64,000 bases of DNA from Flaviramulus multivorans (GCF_021728415.1 NZ_JAKKDV010000001.1:663977-727976); one strand, 5' to 3'; positions 17,858 to 27,434 are shown, counted from the first letter of the stretch. The notes: a model not told the origin generated them from the letters alone. Made by a program: numbers and translations.

Positions 17858-18639
17858 TCAAAAGAGTTTTAGTTACAGGGAGTAATGGGCAATTGGGAAA
17901 AACAATAAAAGAGTTATATAAATCAAACATCTTTAGTTTAGACTTATTTTTTGTTTCTAAAGAAGAATTAGATATAACAAACAAAAACCAACTGCAATCT
18001 TTTTTCAGAGCTAAAAATATTGATTATTGCATTAATTGTGCTGCATACACAAATGTAGAACAAGCCGAAAAGACACCAGAAATAGCCTTTGAAGTCAATG
18101 CTGAAGGTGTAAAATATTTGGCAGAAACCTGTAAAGATTTTGATGTTGTTCTAATCCATATATCTACAGATTATGTTTTTGACGGAGAGAAGACAGAGCC
18201 TTATACTATAAAAGACAAGACAAATCCAATTAATGAGTACGGAAAGTCCAAATTATTAGGTGAAAATTTTATTCAAGATATTTTAAACAAGCATTTTATT
18301 ATAAGAACTTCATGGCTGTATAGTAAAAAGTATGGCAACAATTTTTATAAAACCATTTTAAAAAAAGCAAAATCAGGAGAAGCTCTTTCAATTACTGCAG
18401 AGCAGATAGGGTGTCCTACCAACACAGAAAATTTAGCAAACTACATACTAAATTTAATCACAAATAAATCAACAGATTACGGTGTTAAGCACTTTTGTGA
18501 TGAGAAAGCAATGACTTGGTATGATTTTGCAAAAAAAATATTACTTGAGAATGATTTGTCTAGCCATACAAGCCTTGTTAAAGCAAACAATTATCGTACT
18601 TTTGCAAAGCGACCGAAAAATTCAATTTTATTAAATTGA
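17854..18639 (+). CDS. rmlD: dTDP-4-dehydrorhamnose reductase
   Basis: This SDR-fold enzyme reduces dTDP-4-keto-L-rhamnose to dTDP-L-rhamnose. The NAD(P)H site GSNGQLG is at residues 9-15, STDYVFDG follows near 116, and the catalytic YGKSK block is near 142. At 261 residues it is somewhat shorter than usual (about 280-290). The end, RPKNSILLN, is the family terminus followed directly by a stop, so the protein is not badly truncated. It overlaps rmlC by four bases. gmd follows after 37 bases. Confidence 0.95.
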   Translation: MIKRVLVTGSNGQLGKTIKELYKSNIFSLDLFFVSKEELDITNKNQLQSFFRAKNIDYCINCAAYTNVEQAEKTPEIAFEVNAEGVKYLAETCKDFDVVLIHISTDYVFDGEKTEPYTIKDKTNPINEYGKSKLLGENFIQDILNKHFIIRTSWLYSKKYGNNFYKTILKKAKSGEALSITAEQIGCPTNTENLANYILNLITNKSTDYGVKHFCDEKAMTWYDFAKKILLENDLSSHTSLVKANNYRTFAKRPKNSILLN

Positions 18640-18676
18640 AAATGGGTTGATTCATAACAACAGAATTTAGTTACAA

Positions 18677-19795
18677 ATGCAAAAAAAAATAGCGTTAATC
18701 ACAGGTGTTACCGGTCAGGATGGAGCTTATTTAAGCGAATTTCTCTTAAAAAAGGGATACGAAGTTCATGGGGTTAAAAGACGTTCATCTTTATTTAATA
18801 CAGACCGAATCGATCATCTTTACGAAGATCCACATGTAGAGAATCAAAGTTACTTTTTACATTATGGTGATTTAACTGATAGCACGAATCTTACAAGAAT
18901 TATTCAAGAAGTTCAGCCAGATGAGATATATAATTTAGCTGCGATGAGCCACGTTCATGTATCTTTTGAAATGCCCGAATATACTGCCAATGCTGATGGT
19001 ATTGGAACTTTACGCCTTTTAGAAGCAATTCGTTTGTTAGGCTTGGAAAAGAAAATAAGAATATATCAGGCCTCAACTTCAGAACTTTATGGAAAGGTAC
19101 AAGAAGTTCCTCAAACTGAAACCACACCGTTTTATCCTAGAAGCCCATATGCGGTTGCGAAGATGTATGCCTACTGGATAACTGTAAATTACAGAGAAGC
19201 TTATGGTATGTTCGCTTGTAATGGTATATTATTTAACCACGAATCTCCAATTCGTGGAGAAACTTTTGTAACGAGAAAAATAACAAGAGCTACCTCTAAA
19301 ATTGCCATGGGGTTACAAGAAAAAATATATTTAGGAAACCTTGATGCACAAAGAGACTGGGGTCATGCGAAAGATTACGTGCGTATGATGTGGATGATTC
19401 TACAAGCTGACCAACCTGAGGATTGGGTAATCGCAACTAATAAAACAACAACGGTAAGGGATTTTGTAAAAATGTGTTTTGCACATATTGGAGTAGAGTT
19501 GGAATTTAAGGGAAAACAAGAAAAAGAAAAAGGATTTGTAAAAAAATGCAATAACCCAAAATATCAATTAGAAATAGGAAAAGAAGTAATTGCAGTTGAT
19601 CCAAAATATTTTAGACCAACTGAGGTAGATTTGTTAATTGGAGACGCTACAAAGGCAAAAGAAAAATTGGGATGGGTTCCTAAGTATGATTTACAAGACT
19701 TAGTTGATGATATGATGTCGAGTGATCTAAAATTAATGGAAAAAGATAACTTTCTGAAAGAAGGAGGCTATAAAATTATGAATTACTTCGAATAA
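18677..19795 (+). CDS. gmd: GDP-mannose 4,6-dehydratase
   Basis: The 372-residue extended SDR converts GDP-D-mannose to GDP-4-keto-6-deoxymannose. It has the nucleotide site [10 protein letters not shown] at residues 10-19, the family block [15 protein letters not shown], the catalytic STSELYGK and [10 protein letters not shown] blocks, and [17 protein letters not shown], which is diagnostic for GMD. It is followed 5 bases later by fcl, so the pair makes GDP-L-fucose (or a related GDP-6-deoxysugar). GDP-mannose must come from genes outside the window. Confidence 0.97.
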   Translation: MQKKIALITGVTGQDGAYLSEFLLKKGYEVHGVKRRSSLFNTDRIDHLYEDPHVENQSYFLHYGDLTDSTNLTRIIQEVQPDEIYNLAAMSHVHVSFEMPEYTANADGIGTLRLLEAIRLLGLEKKIRIYQASTSELYGKVQEVPQTETTPFYPRSPYAVAKMYAYWITVNYREAYGMFACNGILFNHESPIRGETFVTRKITRATSKIAMGLQEKIYLGNLDAQRDWGHAKDYVRMMWMILQADQPEDWVIATNKTTTVRDFVKMCFAHIGVELEFKGKQEKEKGFVKKCNNPKYQLEIGKEVIAVDPKYFRPTEVDLLIGDATKAKEKLGWVPKYDLQDLVDDMMSSDLKLMEKDNFLKEGGYKIMNYFE

Positions 19796-19800
19796 TTCTC

Positions 19801-20853
19801 ATGAATAAAAATTCTAAAGTTTATATTGCAGGTCATAGGGGACTTGTGGGAAGTGCGATACTAGAAAATCTAAAAATTAAGGGGTATTCTAATATTATTT
19901 CTCGCTCTCATAAAGAACTAGACTTAACCAATCAAGCTGATGTTGCTAAGTTTTTTAGCATAGAAAAACCGGAATATGTTTTTTTAGCTGCTGCAAAAGT
20001 TGGAGGCATTTTAGCGAATAATGAATATAGAGGCGAATTCATTTATGAGAATATGATGATTCAAAACAACGTAATTCATCAAAGTTATCTTCATAATGTA
20101 AAAAAGCTATTGTTTTTAGGAAGCACTTGTATTTATCCAAAAAACGCACCTCAACCCATGAAAGAAGAAAGTCTTTTAACGGGTATTTTAGAATATACAA
20201 ACGAGCCTTATGCGATTGCCAAAATTGCAGGTATAAAAATGTGTGAAAGTTATAATTTACAATATGGCACTAATTTTATTTCGGTAATGCCTACAAATTT
20301 ATATGGTCCTAACGATAATTTTGATTTAGAAAAATCGCATGTATTACCTGCATTAATTCGTAAGATTCATTTGGCAAAATTATTATCCGAACAAAAAGAA
20401 AAAGAGATTATTTCAGACTTAGAAGTTGATTCTATTAAAGAGGCAAATACTTACCTCGGGAAGTTTGGAGTAACTAAAAACAGTGTTGAAATATGGGGTT
20501 CTGGGAAGCCAAGACGAGAGTTTCTATGGAGCCAAGATATGGCAGACGCTTGTGTTTTTGTCATGGAAAACAGAAACTTTTCAGATATCTGTCAAGAAAA
20601 TGATACAGAAATTAGAAATACCCATATTAACATTGGCACAGGAAAAGATGTGTCGATTAAAGAGTTAGCTGAAATGATAAAACAGACGATAGGATTTAAT
20701 GGAGAGTTGGTGTTTAATACCGAAAAACCAGATGGAACTTTAAGAAAGCTAACCGATGTTACAAAGCTAAATAATTTGGGTTGGCATCATAAAGTTGATT
20801 TAAAAGAAGGGATAGAAAGGGCTTATGATTGGTATAAAGATAATGTAAGTTAG
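19801..20853 (+). CDS. fcl: GDP-L-fucose synthase
   Basis: The 350-residue SDR epimerises and reduces GDP-4-keto-6-deoxymannose to GDP-L-fucose. It has the N-terminal [11 protein letters not shown] block at residues 9-19, [11 protein letters not shown] near 63, the catalytic GSTCIYPK and YAIAKIAG blocks, and [12 protein letters not shown]. It is longer than the E. coli enzyme (about 320) because of a roughly 35-residue charged insertion around 200-235 ([11 protein letters not shown]...), which from memory is common in Bacteroidota. It ends 5 bases before the ATG of a small lipoprotein. Confidence 0.96.
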   Translation: MNKNSKVYIAGHRGLVGSAILENLKIKGYSNIISRSHKELDLTNQADVAKFFSIEKPEYVFLAAAKVGGILANNEYRGEFIYENMMIQNNVIHQSYLHNVKKLLFLGSTCIYPKNAPQPMKEESLLTGILEYTNEPYAIAKIAGIKMCESYNLQYGTNFISVMPTNLYGPNDNFDLEKSHVLPALIRKIHLAKLLSEQKEKEIISDLEVDSIKEANTYLGKFGVTKNSVEIWGSGKPRREFLWSQDMADACVFVMENRNFSDICQENDTEIRNTHINIGTGKDVSIKELAEMIKQTIGFNGELVFNTEKPDGTLRKLTDVTKLNNLGWHHKVDLKEGIERAYDWYKDNVS

Positions 20854-20858
20854 TGATT

Positions 20859-21476
20859 ATGAAAATTTTAATTTTAATTTTATTTATACTTATTAATTCA
20901 TGTAAAAATGATAAAAAAGAAGATCTGGATTCTATAGATTTAGAGGTTGTAAATAAATTAATTCTCCCGAATCATAATTTATGGATATTTAACCGATTGT
21001 CTTTTGATGAAAACTTTTCGGACAAAGAAAGACTAGGCGCTTTTAAAGTAACCAGAACAAGCCTTGAAGAAACTGCATATGCATTAGTCCCCGAAACACC
21101 TATTATTTATGGATCTAAATATAGAATTAGTATTGAAGTTAAAAAAGGAGATTTAGGATATTTATTCGGTTTGAGAGTAGTTAGTGAGTACCCGAATCGT
21201 ATTGACGCTGTTTTTGATTTAAAAAGTGGTTGTATAGTAGACAATAAAAGTTCGGGTAATTTTATTGAAGGAAAAGCATCAATTGCCCAATTAAATAATG
21301 GATGGTATAAATGCTCAATAATTAGCGAACTAGATTCTAATATGGTGAGAGTAATTTTTGGCCCTACAAGTGGTTTAGGAAAGGCAATTACTTGGGAGGC
21401 TTCAACAAAAGATTTTTGTGACAATTATATTATTCCTTCAAGTTTAACGATTGAAGAGCTTAAAATTAAATTATAA
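20859..21476 (+). CDS. Small lipoprotein with a phage-tail-like or carbohydrate-binding sandwich domain
   Basis: From the ATG at 20859 the protein has 205 residues. A GTG at 20853 would add two residues but overlaps the fcl stop. A signal peptide ends in the lipobox INSC (Cys15). The body is beta-rich. A stretch AVFDLKSG, with NNGWYKCSI about 30 residues later, resembles a jelly-roll module seen in phage tail spikes and secreted carbohydrate-active proteins. There it usually reads VYFDLSTG followed by GNGWYRCS. I do not recognise the full-length family. It lies among sugar-nucleotide genes, so a role in binding or displaying the polysaccharide is possible but unproven. Confidence 0.65.
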   Translation: MKILILILFILINSCKNDKKEDLDSIDLEVVNKLILPNHNLWIFNRLSFDENFSDKERLGAFKVTRTSLEETAYALVPETPIIYGSKYRISIEVKKGDLGYLFGLRVVSEYPNRIDAVFDLKSGCIVDNKSSGNFIEGKASIAQLNNGWYKCSIISELDSNMVRVIFGPTSGLGKAITWEASTKDFCDNYIIPSSLTIEELKIKL

Positions 21477-21502
21477 AATATATACCCTATTAATAATTTT
21501 AT

Positions 21503-22546
21503 ATGAAAATACTTATTACAGGTGGAGCTGGATTTATTGGGTCTCATGTTGTTCGTCTTTTTGTCAATAAATACGAACAACATGAAATTTATAATCTAGA
21601 TTTATTAACATATGCTGGTAACCTTGAAAACTTAAAGGATATTGAAAACAGAGAAAACTATCATTTCTTTAAAGGAGATATAAATGATTGTAATTATATT
21701 AACGAACTTTTTAAAACACATCAATTTGACGCAGTAATACATCTTGCAGCAGAATCTCATGTAGATAGATCAATTATAGACCCGCTTAGTTTTGTTAGAA
21801 CAAATGTGTTTGGAACTGTTAATTTATTAAATGCCGCTAAAGATAATTGGAATAACAATTTTGAGGATAAACTTTTTTATCATGTAAGTACAGATGAGGT
21901 TTATGGCACTCTAGGTCAAACAGGGCTGTTTACAGAAAAAACAGCATATGACCCTAATTCTCCGTATTCAGCATCAAAAGCAAGTTCAGACCATTTTGTA
22001 CGTGCTTATGGTGAAACTTATAAAATGCCATATGTTATAACAAATTGCTCTAATAATTATGGCCAAAACCAATTTCCGGAAAAATTAATACCTCTTTTTA
22101 TTAATAATATCATCAATAATAAACCACTACCAGTTTATGGAGACGGTAATTACACAAGAGATTGGTTGTATGTTATAGACCATGCTAACGCTATAGACAA
22201 GGTATTTCATAAAGGAAAATCAATGCAAACTTATAATATTGGAGGGTTTAATGAATGGAAAAATATTGATTTAGTAAAACTATTATGCAGGCAAATGGAC
22301 GAAAAACTAAATAGACCTGCCGGCTCTTCAGAAAAATTAATCACTTACGTAAAGGATAGACCAGGCCATGACCTGAGATATGCTATCGATGCATCAAAAA
22401 TAAAAAAGGATTTAGGCTGGATGCCATCCGTAACCTTTGAAGAAGGTTTAATTAAAACAATTGATTGGTATTTAAATAATGAAGATTGGTTAAATAATGT
22501 AACCAGTGGGGCATACCAAAAATATTATCAAAGGCAATACAACTAG
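21503..22546 (+). CDS. rmlB: dTDP-glucose 4,6-dehydratase
   Basis: The 347-residue extended SDR converts dTDP-glucose to dTDP-4-keto-6-deoxyglucose, the branch point for rhamnose and for the 2,6-dideoxysugar proposed here. It has TGGAGFIGSH at residues 6-15, HLAAESHVDRSI near 81, the catalytic STDEVYG and YSASKASSDH blocks, and NNYGPNQFPEKLIP-like NNYGQNQFPEKLIP. It is six bases ahead of rmlA. Its separation from rmlC-rmlD by gmd, fcl and the lipoprotein gene is unusual for an rml set. Confidence 0.97.
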   Translation: MKILITGGAGFIGSHVVRLFVNKYEQHEIYNLDLLTYAGNLENLKDIENRENYHFFKGDINDCNYINELFKTHQFDAVIHLAAESHVDRSIIDPLSFVRTNVFGTVNLLNAAKDNWNNNFEDKLFYHVSTDEVYGTLGQTGLFTEKTAYDPNSPYSASKASSDHFVRAYGETYKMPYVITNCSNNYGQNQFPEKLIPLFINNIINNKPLPVYGDGNYTRDWLYVIDHANAIDKVFHKGKSMQTYNIGGFNEWKNIDLVKLLCRQMDEKLNRPAGSSEKLITYVKDRPGHDLRYAIDASKIKKDLGWMPSVTFEEGLIKTIDWYLNNEDWLNNVTSGAYQKYYQRQYN

Positions 22547-22552
22547 TAGAAT

Positions 22553-23419
22553 ATGAAAGGAATTATATTAGCAGGAGGATCGGGTACAAGGCTATATCCT
22601 TTAACCATGACAATTAGTAAACAGTTATTACCTGTTTATGATAAACCAATGATATACTATCCTTTATCTATTTTAATGTTGGCTGGGATTCGTGAAATTT
22701 TAATAATCTCAACACCAGGTCATTTACCGCTTTTAAGAGATTTATTGGGTAATGGAGAAGATTTAGGTTGTTCTTTTTCATACGAAATACAAGAACACCC
22801 AAATGGGCTTGCCGAAGCTTTTATTATAGGTGATTCGTTTATAGGTAATGACAGTGTTGCTTTGGTTTTGGGAGATAATATATTTTACGGTTCAGAACTT
22901 CCTAAACTACTTAAGTCTAAAGTAAATCCAACTGGAGCTACAATTTTCGCTTATCCAGTATCAGATCCAGAACGCTATGGAGTTGTAGAATTTGATGAAG
23001 AGTATAAAGCAATATCTTTAGAGGAGAAACCTTTAAAACCTAAATCAAATTATGCTATTCCAGGATTGTATTTTTTTGATAATAATGTTGTGGAAATAGC
23101 AAAATCAATAAAACCAAGTGCAAGAGGAGAATTAGAAATAACAGATGTAAACAAAACTTATCTAGAAAGAGGCATTTTGGATGTTGGTGTGCTTTCAAGA
23201 GGTACTGCATGGTTAGATACGGGTACTTTTGATTCACTACATGAGGCTTCAGAGTTTGTTAAAGTAATTGAAAAGAGACAAGGTTTTAAAATAAGCTGTA
23301 TTGAAGAAATTGCATATCGTAGTAAGTTTATAAACAAAGAACAACTTTTAAAATTAGCTTCTAAATATGGCAAAAGTGGCTATGGTGATTATTTAAAAAG
23401 TGTAATTAAAAGCAGCTAA
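22553..23419 (+). CDS. rmlA: Glucose-1-phosphate thymidylyltransferase (intact copy)
   Basis: The 288-residue enzyme makes dTDP-glucose from dTTP and glucose-1-phosphate. It has the nucleotidyltransferase signature [11 protein letters not shown] at residues 8-18, [11 protein letters not shown] near 29, LGDNIFYG near 107 and [11 protein letters not shown] near 222. It is directly downstream of rmlB and feeds both rhamnose and the dideoxysugar branch. Its C terminus ([13 protein letters not shown]) differs from that implied by the decayed copy before rmlC (QPLLKSG). The two are therefore probably different lineages and not a recent duplication. Confidence 0.97.
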   Translation: MKGIILAGGSGTRLYPLTMTISKQLLPVYDKPMIYYPLSILMLAGIREILIISTPGHLPLLRDLLGNGEDLGCSFSYEIQEHPNGLAEAFIIGDSFIGNDSVALVLGDNIFYGSELPKLLKSKVNPTGATIFAYPVSDPERYGVVEFDEEYKAISLEEKPLKPKSNYAIPGLYFFDNNVVEIAKSIKPSARGELEITDVNKTYLERGILDVGVLSRGTAWLDTGTFDSLHEASEFVKVIEKRQGFKISCIEEIAYRSKFINKEQLLKLASKYGKSGYGDYLKSVIKSS

Positions 23420-23430
23420 AACGAGATATC

Positions 23431-24060
23431 ATGACACATTACAATCGAGATTATTTTGATTATCAAAAACACGTTGGGACATTTGGAGGAAAGGCCAATC
23501 TTTTTAAGTTTAAAAAATATGTTAAAAAAGATTATAAAGTGATCGATTTTGGATCAGGAGGAGGGTATTTATTGTCTAATTTTGATTGTAAAGAAAAAAT
23601 CGGTATAGAAATAAACCCAAGTGCTGTAAAAATAGCGAAAGGCTTAGGAATAAAGACTGTTTCGGACGCAAAGGAGATTGAAAATAATTGGGCTGATCTA
23701 ATTGTTTCAAACCATGCATTAGAACACGTTCCTTGTCCACTATCTGAAATTAAAAAGCTTTATGAAAAGCTCAAAATAGGAGGTAAAATAATTCTTGTTG
23801 TGCCTTACGAAAAGAAAAATAGATATAAACCGAATGATATTAATTTTCATCTTTACACTTGGTCAGAAATGAATTTAGGAAATTTATTTACAAGCGCAGG
23901 TTTTGTTATTGATGACGTAAAAGAATTAAAACACCGTTGGCCTCCGAAATATTTTATGATACGAAAGATAATGGGTGAAAAATTATTTAATGTTATTTGT
24001 AGAATTTATGGCGGAATTAGTAGTACAAGTCAGGTTAAAATTATTGCCACAAAACCGTAA
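23431..24060 (+). CDS. Class I SAM-dependent methyltransferase of the polysaccharide locus
   Basis: The 209-residue protein has a short N-terminal block HYNRDYFDYQKHVGTFGG and a SAM-binding glycine motif VIDFGSGGGY at residues 38-46. SNHALEHVPCP near 90 and a VPYEKK strand near 129 follow. Small methyltransferases with this GxFGGxANLFKF start occur in polysaccharide clusters. It follows rmlA by 11 bases and precedes the dideoxysugar enzymes, so a C- or O-methyl group on that sugar is a reasonable guess. It does not look like the large (about 400 residue) C3-methyltransferases of the TylC3 type, which favours O-methylation or another target. Confidence 0.82.
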   Translation: MTHYNRDYFDYQKHVGTFGGKANLFKFKKYVKKDYKVIDFGSGGGYLLSNFDCKEKIGIEINPSAVKIAKGLGIKTVSDAKEIENNWADLIVSNHALEHVPCPLSEIKKLYEKLKIGGKIILVVPYEKKNRYKPNDINFHLYTWSEMNLGNLFTSAGFVIDDVKELKHRWPPKYFMIRKIMGEKLFNVICRIYGGISSTSQVKIIATKP

Positions 24061-24085
24061 GTGTACATGAATGATATTATAATTT

Positions 24086-24985
24086 ATGAAAAAAGTTATT
24101 TTTTTTGGAAGTGAAGGATATATAGGAAGTCATTTAGTTAATCAATTATTATCTAAAAACTTTCAAGTATTTGCTTATGATATAAATGAAGAACCAATTA
24201 CAAGCAAAGTAATTAATTACCAAAAAATTGATATCACAGATCTTTCTCAACTCGAAAAGATTGATTTTAATGTTGACTACGTTTATTATTTCGCTGGCGT
24301 TACGGGAACAAATGTTTCAATTAATAATTATAATAAGTTTATAGACGTTAATGAGAAAGGATTGCTAAACATTTTAATTTTAATAAAAAATAAAAAAGTA
24401 CTTCCAAAAATTATTTTCCCATCAACAAGGTTAGTTTATAAAGGGGTTAAAGATATTCCATTAACAGAAGATGCAAGACAAGAGTTTAAAACAATTTATG
24501 CTTTAAATAAGTTTCATAATGAAACCGTTTTAAAGATGTTTAAAACCTATTATAACATTCCTTATACAGTATTTCGTATTTGTGTACCTTATGGAAATAT
24601 GTTAAATAACAACTATTCATACGGTACTATTGGCTTTTTCTTAAATAAAGCAAAAAACAATGAAGCTATAACACTGTATGCCGATGGAGAACTTAAAAGG
24701 ACATTTACCTATGTTGGAGATATATGTAATCAAATTTTAGAGATTTCAACCCTTAAAATTAGCAATGGTGAAGTATATAATATTGGCGGAGAAACATATT
24801 CTTTAAAGGAAGTTGCTACTATGGTTGCAAATAAATTCAAAGTAAATGTAAAATACATTGATTGGCCAGAATTAGCATTACAACAAGAAAGTGGAGATAC
24901 TATTTTTAATTCTCAGAAAATAGAAAAAATTTGTGGAAATAAATATTTTTCGTTAGCTAGTTGGATAAATAATATAAACACTTAG
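24086..24985 (+). CDS. NAD-dependent epimerase/dehydratase (candidate 4-ketoreductase)
   Basis: The 299-residue SDR has the cofactor motif FGSEGYIGSH at residues 6-15, FPSTRLVY near 112 and the catalytic YALNKFHNE (YxxxK) near 136. The family end block YNIGGETYSLKE is also present. SDR members of this size act as C4 reductases or epimerases of dTDP-keto-sugars. It lies one base before the 2,3-dehydratase gene and close to the Gfo/Idh reductase, so it is the best candidate for the final C4 reduction in the dideoxysugar branch. That role is inferred from context. It could instead be an epimerase or act on another sugar. Confidence 0.8.
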   Translation: MKKVIFFGSEGYIGSHLVNQLLSKNFQVFAYDINEEPITSKVINYQKIDITDLSQLEKIDFNVDYVYYFAGVTGTNVSINNYNKFIDVNEKGLLNILILIKNKKVLPKIIFPSTRLVYKGVKDIPLTEDARQEFKTIYALNKFHNETVLKMFKTYYNIPYTVFRICVPYGNMLNNNYSYGTIGFFLNKAKNNEAITLYADGELKRTFTYVGDICNQILEISTLKISNGEVYNIGGETYSLKEVATMVANKFKVNVKYIDWPELALQQESGDTIFNSQKIEKICGNKYFSLASWINNINT

Positions 24986-24986
24986 T

Positions 24987-26426
24987 ATGCATTATATATC
25001 TCATCAAAAAGACATAGAACTTTTATTTTTAAAATCTGCTTTAACCCTAGATAATCCTTTTAATAATACAGAAGAGATTTTAGATTGGGTACAAAAACGA
25101 AACGAAGAGGTAAGCGTAGATATCAAAAGAATTCCTTTTGATGCAATGAATAGCTGGAGATTAGATAAAAAAAAAGGAGCTGTGGTTCATAGTTCTAACA
25201 AATTCTTTTCAATCCAGGGTTTAGAAGTAGTCACCAATTATGGGCATCGAAAAACATGGGATCAACCTATTATTAATCAACCAGAAATAGGATACTTAGG
25301 CTTTATTACTAAAATATTTAATGGTGTGTTATATTTTTTGGTTCAAACTAAAATTGAACCAGGGAATGTTAATTACGTACAACTATCTCCAACAATACAA
25401 GCAACAAAAAGTAATTACACACAAGTTCATGGCGGTAAAACTCCTAATTATTTGGAACATTTTGTAAATGCTACAAAAGACGAAATTCTATTAGACCAAC
25501 TACAATCTGAACAAGGTGCTAGATTTCTAAAAAAGAGAAACAGAAACATTATAATAAAAGTTGATAAAGAAATTGAGCCCTTAAAAGATTTTAAATGGCT
25601 AACATTAGGTCAAATAAAACACTTAATGAAAAAAGATAACATTATCAATATGGATACACGTACTGTTATATCAGGGATATCATTTGGCGATTATTCTAGA
25701 AGGACATTGAATTTCCACAATGTTATGAACTTTGAAAGCACTTCTGTTGAAAATGAATTATTAACATCAGCTCTGGTAAACGATCAATCTTTCCTTTCAT
25801 TCAATCAAATAATATATTGGTTAACCGCTCAGAAAGTTAAATATGAATTGTCTATTAAAAATAAGTCTTTAATGGATTTAAAAGACTGGACAATTTCAGA
25901 TAGCACTATAGAGCATAAAGACAATCGATTTTTTAAAGTAATAGGTGTTAATGTAGAAATAGGGAATAGAGAAGTTACCTCCTGGCATCAACCGCTAGTA
26001 GAACCTTGTGATGAAGGAGTTTGTGCTTTTATTATTAAAGAAATAGAAGGAGTTCTTCACTTCTTAGTACAAGCTAAACTCGAGGCTGGTAATTTTGATA
26101 TAGTTGAGATAGCTCCAACTGTTCAATGCAGCAGTGTATATTTAGAAAAAGAAGAACAACAACTTAAAATACCATTCCTTAAAGAAGTTTTAAACGCCAA
26201 GCAAGAACAAGTTATATTCGATACACTACAATCTGAAGAAGGAGGGCGTTTCTATCGAGAGCAAAATAGAAACATTATAATAAAGTTAGGAGATGATTTT
26301 TCTATAGAAGTACCAGAAAACTTCACTTGGTTAACACTAAACCAATTAAAAAAATTTATCGTATTTAATAATTATGTGAATATACAGGCCCGTAGCTTAG
26401 TAGCAGCGTTATCTTATAAAAATTAA
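24987..26426 (+). CDS. NDP-hexose 2,3-dehydratase (EvaA/TylX3-like)
   Basis: This family removes water across C2-C3 of dTDP-4-keto-6-deoxyglucose, the committed step to 2-deoxygenated 6-deoxysugars. The 479-residue length is normal. Two homologous halves are visible with an offset of 242 residues. WDQPI...VQTKIEPGN (91-127) matches WHQPL...VQAKLEAGN (333-369). QLSPTIQ (132-138) matches EIAPTVQ (374-380). LQSEQGARF...NRNIIIK (172-191) matches LQSEEGGRF...NRNIIIK (414-433). Tandem Nudix-like halves are the known fold of EvaA. It sits between the SDR reductase and Gfo/Idh reductase genes, which complete the pathway. Confidence 0.93.
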   Translation: MHYISHQKDIELLFLKSALTLDNPFNNTEEILDWVQKRNEEVSVDIKRIPFDAMNSWRLDKKKGAVVHSSNKFFSIQGLEVVTNYGHRKTWDQPIINQPEIGYLGFITKIFNGVLYFLVQTKIEPGNVNYVQLSPTIQATKSNYTQVHGGKTPNYLEHFVNATKDEILLDQLQSEQGARFLKKRNRNIIIKVDKEIEPLKDFKWLTLGQIKHLMKKDNIINMDTRTVISGISFGDYSRRTLNFHNVMNFESTSVENELLTSALVNDQSFLSFNQIIYWLTAQKVKYELSIKNKSLMDLKDWTISDSTIEHKDNRFFKVIGVNVEIGNREVTSWHQPLVEPCDEGVCAFIIKEIEGVLHFLVQAKLEAGNFDIVEIAPTVQCSSVYLEKEEQQLKIPFLKEVLNAKQEQVIFDTLQSEEGGRFYREQNRNIIIKLGDDFSIEVPENFTWLTLNQLKKFIVFNNYVNIQARSLVAALSYKN

Positions 26427-26436
26427 ACAAAATAAT

Positions 26437-27399
26437 ATGAATTGGGGAATTTTAGGCTGTGCTAATATTGCTATATCGGCTGTTATACCAGCGATTTTAA
26501 GAACAGATAATAACGCACAAATTACTATTGGAAGTAGAGATTATGAAAAAGCAAAAAAAGCTGCTGAAGAATTTCGCTGCAATTTTGTTACAGGCTATAA
26601 TAAATTGCTAGCAATAGAAAATATTGAGGCTGTATATATACCTCTTCCAACTGGATTACATTTTGAGTGGGTTAAAAAGGCGGTTTTAGAAGGGAAACAT
26701 GTATTAGTAGAAAAATCGGCAACTAATAACTACACAGAGGCTAAGGAGCTCATTGAACTTGCTAAACAAAAAAAAGTAGCAATTGTTGAAAATTTTCAAT
26801 TTCAGCACCATTCGCAACATCAATACGTATTTGACTTATTAGAAAAAGGGGAGATAGGAGAAATAAGAGCATTTAGGAGCTCTTTTGGCTTTCCTCCATT
26901 TTCTGAAGATTCAAACATTAGATATAAAAAAGAATTAGGAGGAGGTGCCTTATTAGATTCTGGCGCATATGTATTGAAGGCTACTTCATTTATAATGGGA
27001 GAAGGATTTGAAGTTAAATCAGCTTTTCTAAAAACTAATAAAGTATATAATGTTGATTGGTTTGGCGGAGCGTTTTTAGTTAACAAAAGCAAAGAAATAT
27101 TCTCTGAAGTTGCATTTGGTTTTGATAATTTTTACCAATGTAATTATGAAATATGGGGTAGTAATGGTAAAATCACATCAACAAGAGCCTTTACGGCCAA
27201 GCCAGATTTTAATCCTACAATTATTTTAGAAAAACAAGGATTTTACGAGGAAATAGAATTACCTAAAGACGACCATTTTGGAAACATGATTTCTTATTTC
27301 ATGGAATCAATTAATGAAAAAACATTTAGCAAAGAGTGGAATAACATTTTGGTACAGGCAAAATTAATTGAAGACGTTCGAAAGTTAAGTGGGATTTAA
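26437..27399 (+). CDS. Gfo/Idh/MocA-family oxidoreductase (candidate 3-ketoreductase)
   Basis: The 320-residue protein has the N-terminal cofactor block GILGCANIA at residues 4-12 and the central motif region VEKSATNN at 91-98. The common EKP is EKS here (Glu92, Lys93, Ser94). The family catalytic region GGGALLDSGAYV is at 168-179 (Asp174, Tyr178). Gfo/Idh enzymes such as KijD10 reduce C3 of the 3,4-diketo-2,6-dideoxyhexose made by 2,3-dehydratases. Position 10 bases after the 2,3-dehydratase gene supports that reaction. The general family call is firm; the substrate is inferred. Confidence 0.88.
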   Translation: MNWGILGCANIAISAVIPAILRTDNNAQITIGSRDYEKAKKAAEEFRCNFVTGYNKLLAIENIEAVYIPLPTGLHFEWVKKAVLEGKHVLVEKSATNNYTEAKELIELAKQKKVAIVENFQFQHHSQHQYVFDLLEKGEIGEIRAFRSSFGFPPFSEDSNIRYKKELGGGALLDSGAYVLKATSFIMGEGFEVKSAFLKTNKVYNVDWFGGAFLVNKSKEIFSEVAFGFDNFYQCNYEIWGSNGKITSTRAFTAKPDFNPTIILEKQGFYEEIELPKDDHFGNMISYFMESINEKTFSKEWNNILVQAKLIEDVRKLSGI

Positions 27400-27434
27400 A
27401 TAATGTTGAAACTATAATTTGGAATAGTATTTTG

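Noticed and set aside
20853-20858. GTG at 20853 as the start of the small lipoprotein gene
   Set aside because: It overlaps the fcl stop codon and adds two residues before a complete signal peptide that begins at ATG 20859.
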